From Taxillus chinensis (Eukaryota > Streptophyta > Magnoliopsida > Santalales > Loranthaceae): a stretch of 64,000 nucleotides of DNA. Shown here piece after piece: positions 60,581 through 64,000 of this stretch. The notes under the pieces are model-generated. The model did no database searches. It was not told the DNA's origin and saw nothing but the letters and a program-made list of their open reading frames with translations. The stretch covers positions 42,918,107 to 42,982,106 of the forward strand of contig CM042091.1 of the NCBI GenBank assembly GCA_023512835.1, in the 5' to 3' direction. Numbering within the stretch: position 1 is the stretch's first letter; each line of letters starts with the position of its first letter. The position numbers and the translations under genes are program-made.

Positions 60581-63500
60581 TCACGAAACAGCTCGAACTT
60601 CTTCCAGTTTCAAGAGTTCATCTAAACAGTGCGAAATGCATTCCCCTCCAGAAGTGCCTCTAAGTTCTGAAAGGGCAGAGTCCATAATGTTAATGACATC
60701 TTGGGTAGATTGGACCAAGGAACTGTTGTAACTTCTCGTCCAATTCAAGCCTTTTATACAACCAAGCAAAGCCTCTTTTGTGTCAGACAATGGCTTCAGT
60801 TCCCCGTGTATCATCCTATAACTTTTGCCCAAACCATCACACAATTCAAGGAACTTTGGGCTGTCTAGAATTTCCTCTAAATCTAATAAGACACCACGAC
60901 CTCCTGACGAACCTTTGATGGACTTCATCTTCAGAATAATTTGCCGTATATAAACAATGTTTAAGGCTAAATGCTGTGCCACTGGAGATAAACTGCCATT
61001 ATGATTTCTGTGGTCCCTGAGAGTATAGCAAAGCTGGACCAAATTGGCAAAGCACATGTGTGCGATGAAGACGAAAAAATCATTGAAGTTCATGCCTGTG
61101 AACAAATAGGAAACAAAATTCAATATGCAGGTCCAGTTTAGGAATCCGGGTCCACAGTGATCCCTCGAGGATTTGCACATATCCGTACACTACAGAATTC
61201 TATCTACATGGACTTCTTACTCCATATCTCCCTGATAAGTAAAGATTGATTGCAGTACACGCAGAATAAAGATAGAAGCTGACTGGTTCATGTTCTAATT
61301 ATGTGACAGATTTATTCATCCGCAATTCAATGCTCATTGACAAAATCCTCTACAGAAACTCTCGTTCTGTTCTATTTGAGAAATCTCAACAAAAATCAGA
61401 GATATTGAAGATCTGATTTCAATGGCATAAATTTATATCCCCGCCAAACGATACATCCATGTTTATTATTTGTATGCACAACAATCCCATGCTGATTATA
61501 TATTATTCAATCAAACTAACAGACATAAATTTAAAACCGATACACCCGTGTTTATTGCAGCCAAACCATAGTCAACCAAAAACATTATAGTGAGTTGGGG
61601 GATGCTTTGCACAAAAGTTAACTCACCATACGGACAGCAAAAACGGAAAGATTTTCGCCATATCAGGTTATTCTGCACAAATTTTTGACGGAAATCAGAA
61701 TATACCTGTGTTAGCAGCAAGATTGCGCTGGCATAGACCTTCAAAATCATCACAGATATCCTTAATGTCCTCTATATACTCCTTGGCCTCACCATAGTCA
61801 TGTACCAGTACGTCCCACTGAAATATGATGTATGAAGGCATTAGAAAATAGGATTCCCTCCCGTTATGAAGGGCTGGCTTTACAGCAAGCATATCACAGC
61901 TTTACTTACCACCCATGAGAGATTATGCGCATTGAACCAGTTGTGATTTATTGATATTGTATCTTCCTGAAAGAATTATAAATGCAGATAACAATGTCGG
62001 AATAAATTCTGTCATCCCTGGTTCAGAAATAAATAAATAACTAAATAACAACAATAACAAAAACAAGAAGGTAATAAAGTTATAATCTGTATGCACGACA
62101 ATCCCATGCTGATTATATATTATTCAATCAAACAAACAGACTGATGAAACCAATAAATAAAGCTTCTTTGCAATTGAATTTACATCAATAAGCATGGAAC
62201 TTATCCAACTTGGAAAGAGAAAAAACAATAGTCAATAAACGTATCTTCTTTTTGGGGATATATATATCTTCTAAGAGGACAGAAAATGCAAATACCAGAT
62301 TATGTACTTGATGGTACCAACCACTAGGCACAAAGATAATCTCATTTCGTTCTTGAGTGCACTCCAACCAGATAGCCTGTGTGACATGAAAACAGAAACA
62401 AAGACACAAGTAAAAGCATAAGTGTGTCACAACAGGAACTTCAGACAATAACACTTAAAGCCTAAACTGATGAAACTTGCCTTACTAAAACCAGGGAACT
62501 TTGTTTCACTAATATCTTCAAAAATGTCATATACAGTGTTCTTCAAGTGCCTAAAATAAACAGAAGGCGAGTCATAAAAAGGCAATTGCAGTTCTGTTTT
62601 TTTTGTTTTTTTACTTCTTTTTCAGACATAAATTACAAGATAATTAAAAACTTAATGCAGTACGTATCATTACATAACAAAATATCAATCTATATATAAT
62701 GATTCTTAGAAATTTGAGTTATATTTTTTTTTTTAAATATATACCATTTATCTATGACAGTTAAACAAAATAAGCGATATTAAAACACAATTAATCAATA
62801 ACAAACCAACATATTACTAGTTTTAAACCAATCAATCAATTACCAAAATTATAAATTATAACTAATTAGAAACATTAGTTTATTAATATTAAGTGATAAA
62901 TACTAAATAGTTACTATAAATTGAATATAGTGATAATTATTTAGAGGAAGGAAGATTAATAAAAGATATGGCATAACAAATATAAAAATTAAAATAAACA
63001 AGAGCAATCAAATAATTAATGGTTATTTTAAAAAAATTAAAATAAAGATGAAAAATTAACTAAGGGCTGATTTGGGGAGGAGGGTTGTGATCATGATAAA
63101 AAAAGAAAGAGAAAAATTTGTAGTGTCATCGGAGGGTCAACAACTCCACACGATTTTTGGAACTAGGGTGATTGCAATGGTAATGGTATGCTCTAATGCG
63201 ATCAAAGCAGCAGCCTTGGTCATGGACACCAATTGGAAAATGGCGACAGTGGTTATTTGATGGAGAATGGAGATCAAAAGGTCCTGACCCGAGGCCGCCA
63301 AGGTCGCTGTAACTATGGCCATCACCATCACCGTAGCTGTCACCAATCGCCATCATCACTGTCATAGCTGAGGTTGTCACATAGGATTGTCAAGATCTCA
63401 CTAGAGCTGGAGTTATCAGTGGCCTGCTGCTGTTTGAGGCTGCTCACATTCAATTGCTGCACACTTGCACAAATGAAGTTAAGGGCTGAAGTTTCGCTTT

Positions 63501-63885
63501 GGACACTTACAGGACGCCTTGTCCAGAACAATGGGTGCTCTGTCCCCAATTTAAAGCACTGATTCACTTTGGATTTGGCTGACCACTCCGACAATTAAGC
63601 GATGCATAGACTACTATGGTAACACATTTGTAATAAATTTGATTTTGTTCTCATTTTAAGTATTCCACTTTGGGAAAAAGTGCCGCTTTAACAAAACTTT
63701 ATATACTTCCAACTCCACAACTCCAAAGAAAAGTCAGCATAAACAATAAAATAAACTGAATCCATGCCTGTCAAAAACAAGGTGATGTTGAGATGGTGAG
63801 AGAAAATGCCACTGTTTTCTCCCACACACATTTGCTGACCAACTATATGACTTGAAAACATCAGCATGAAGAGGAGTCCATGTAC
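60581..63885 (-). CDS. JMJ20: JmjC-domain 2-oxoglutarate oxygenase, JMJ20/JMJD4 type, 5' end outside the window
   Basis: Six exons are visible: 63885-63768, 62550-62481, 62376-62296, 61966-61910, 61817-61706, 61095-60581, about 316 codons. Earlier exons lie beyond 64000. JmjC oxygenases use Fe(II) and 2-oxoglutarate; human JMJD4 hydroxylates a lysine of eRF1, and Arabidopsis JMJ20 is reported to be a histone arginine demethylase, so the substrate here is open. Iron ligands are HxD in TPLHADVFKSYSW and probably the His of ISINHNW. The Lys of VCGRKQW fits 2-oxoglutarate binding. IIFVPSGWYHQVHNLED is the signature block. The last exon is a helical C-terminal domain ending LLKLEEVRAVS. Phases agree throughout, but the first two visible introns begin with GC instead of GT. 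Confidence 0.9.
63340..63594 (-). other. Unassigned 84-codon ORF inside a JMJ20 intron
   Basis: An open frame (starting MSEWSAKSKVNQCF, Ser/Gln-rich middle, ending YDSDDGDW) lies in a less AT-rich patch (63060-63600) within the 1.2-kb intron 63767-62551. No family is recognised. It could be a captured gene fragment or chance; it is not needed for the JMJ20 frame. Confidence 0.25.
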
Positions 63886-64000
63886 CTGCAGGGAGCACTC
63901 AATTAGGGAATAAATTAACATTAGGTTAACTATTCACCCATACATGATAGACACAACATTTATTTATCCCAGGCAGTAACAAGAAACACAAAGAATATAA

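Overview
The window is nuclear DNA of a flowering plant, most likely a eudicot. The genes have GT-AG introns (two probable GC-AG), the intergenic DNA is AT-rich, and about half of what can be named is decayed Ty1/copia and Ty3/gypsy retrotransposon sequence. No bacterial, viral or CRISPR-type locus was seen, and no intact new system was found. The species cannot be named from this sequence.

Four genes look functional, all on the minus strand. They are an intronless EXO70 exocyst subunit (14244-16196); a 20-exon KLHDC4-type kelch protein of 693 residues (18912-32678); a five-exon membrane protein of unknown function, about 349 residues (51392-53874); and a JMJ20/JMJD4-type JmjC oxygenase (60581-63885, 5' end beyond the window). 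From memory, the Arabidopsis relatives of the first two (At5g50380 and At5g50310) also lie close together, so this pair looks like conserved microsynteny. Three further minus-strand loci are pseudogenes: a HemW-like radical SAM gene (33990-35720), an ABHD18/DUF2048 alpha/beta hydrolase (56230-57450) and an S40/DUF584 gene (58489-58925).

Region by region: 1-2893 and 2894-6345 are parts of two copia elements joined inside coding sequence. 6346-13270 is a gypsy element whose LTR holds a solo LTR (6706-7986, target duplication ACTAT) and whose gag zinc knuckle is split by a 2.6-kb hAT-like foldback element (10139-12770, duplication ACACTACA). 13.3-18.9 kb holds EXO70. 18.9-32.7 kb is the kelch gene, whose introns carry two copia remnants, a possible gypsy LTR, a 96-bp retroposon, a 29-base poly-G run and a partial exon triplication. 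33-37.5 kb holds the HemW-like pseudogene with a 596-bp relative of the hAT-like element at its 5' end. 37.5-49 kb is retrotransposon sequence, including a solo gypsy LTR (41668-45047) that contains a chimeric LTR/TRIM insertion (43540-45018, duplication TCCTC) and a copia gag block. 49-64 kb holds the membrane-protein gene, two pseudogenes and the JmjC gene.

The genes are unrelated in function (secretory tethering, a kelch scaffold, a membrane protein, 2-oxoglutarate oxygenation) and each appears to have its own promoter. What links the window is layered transposon insertion, which can be ordered by target-site duplications.
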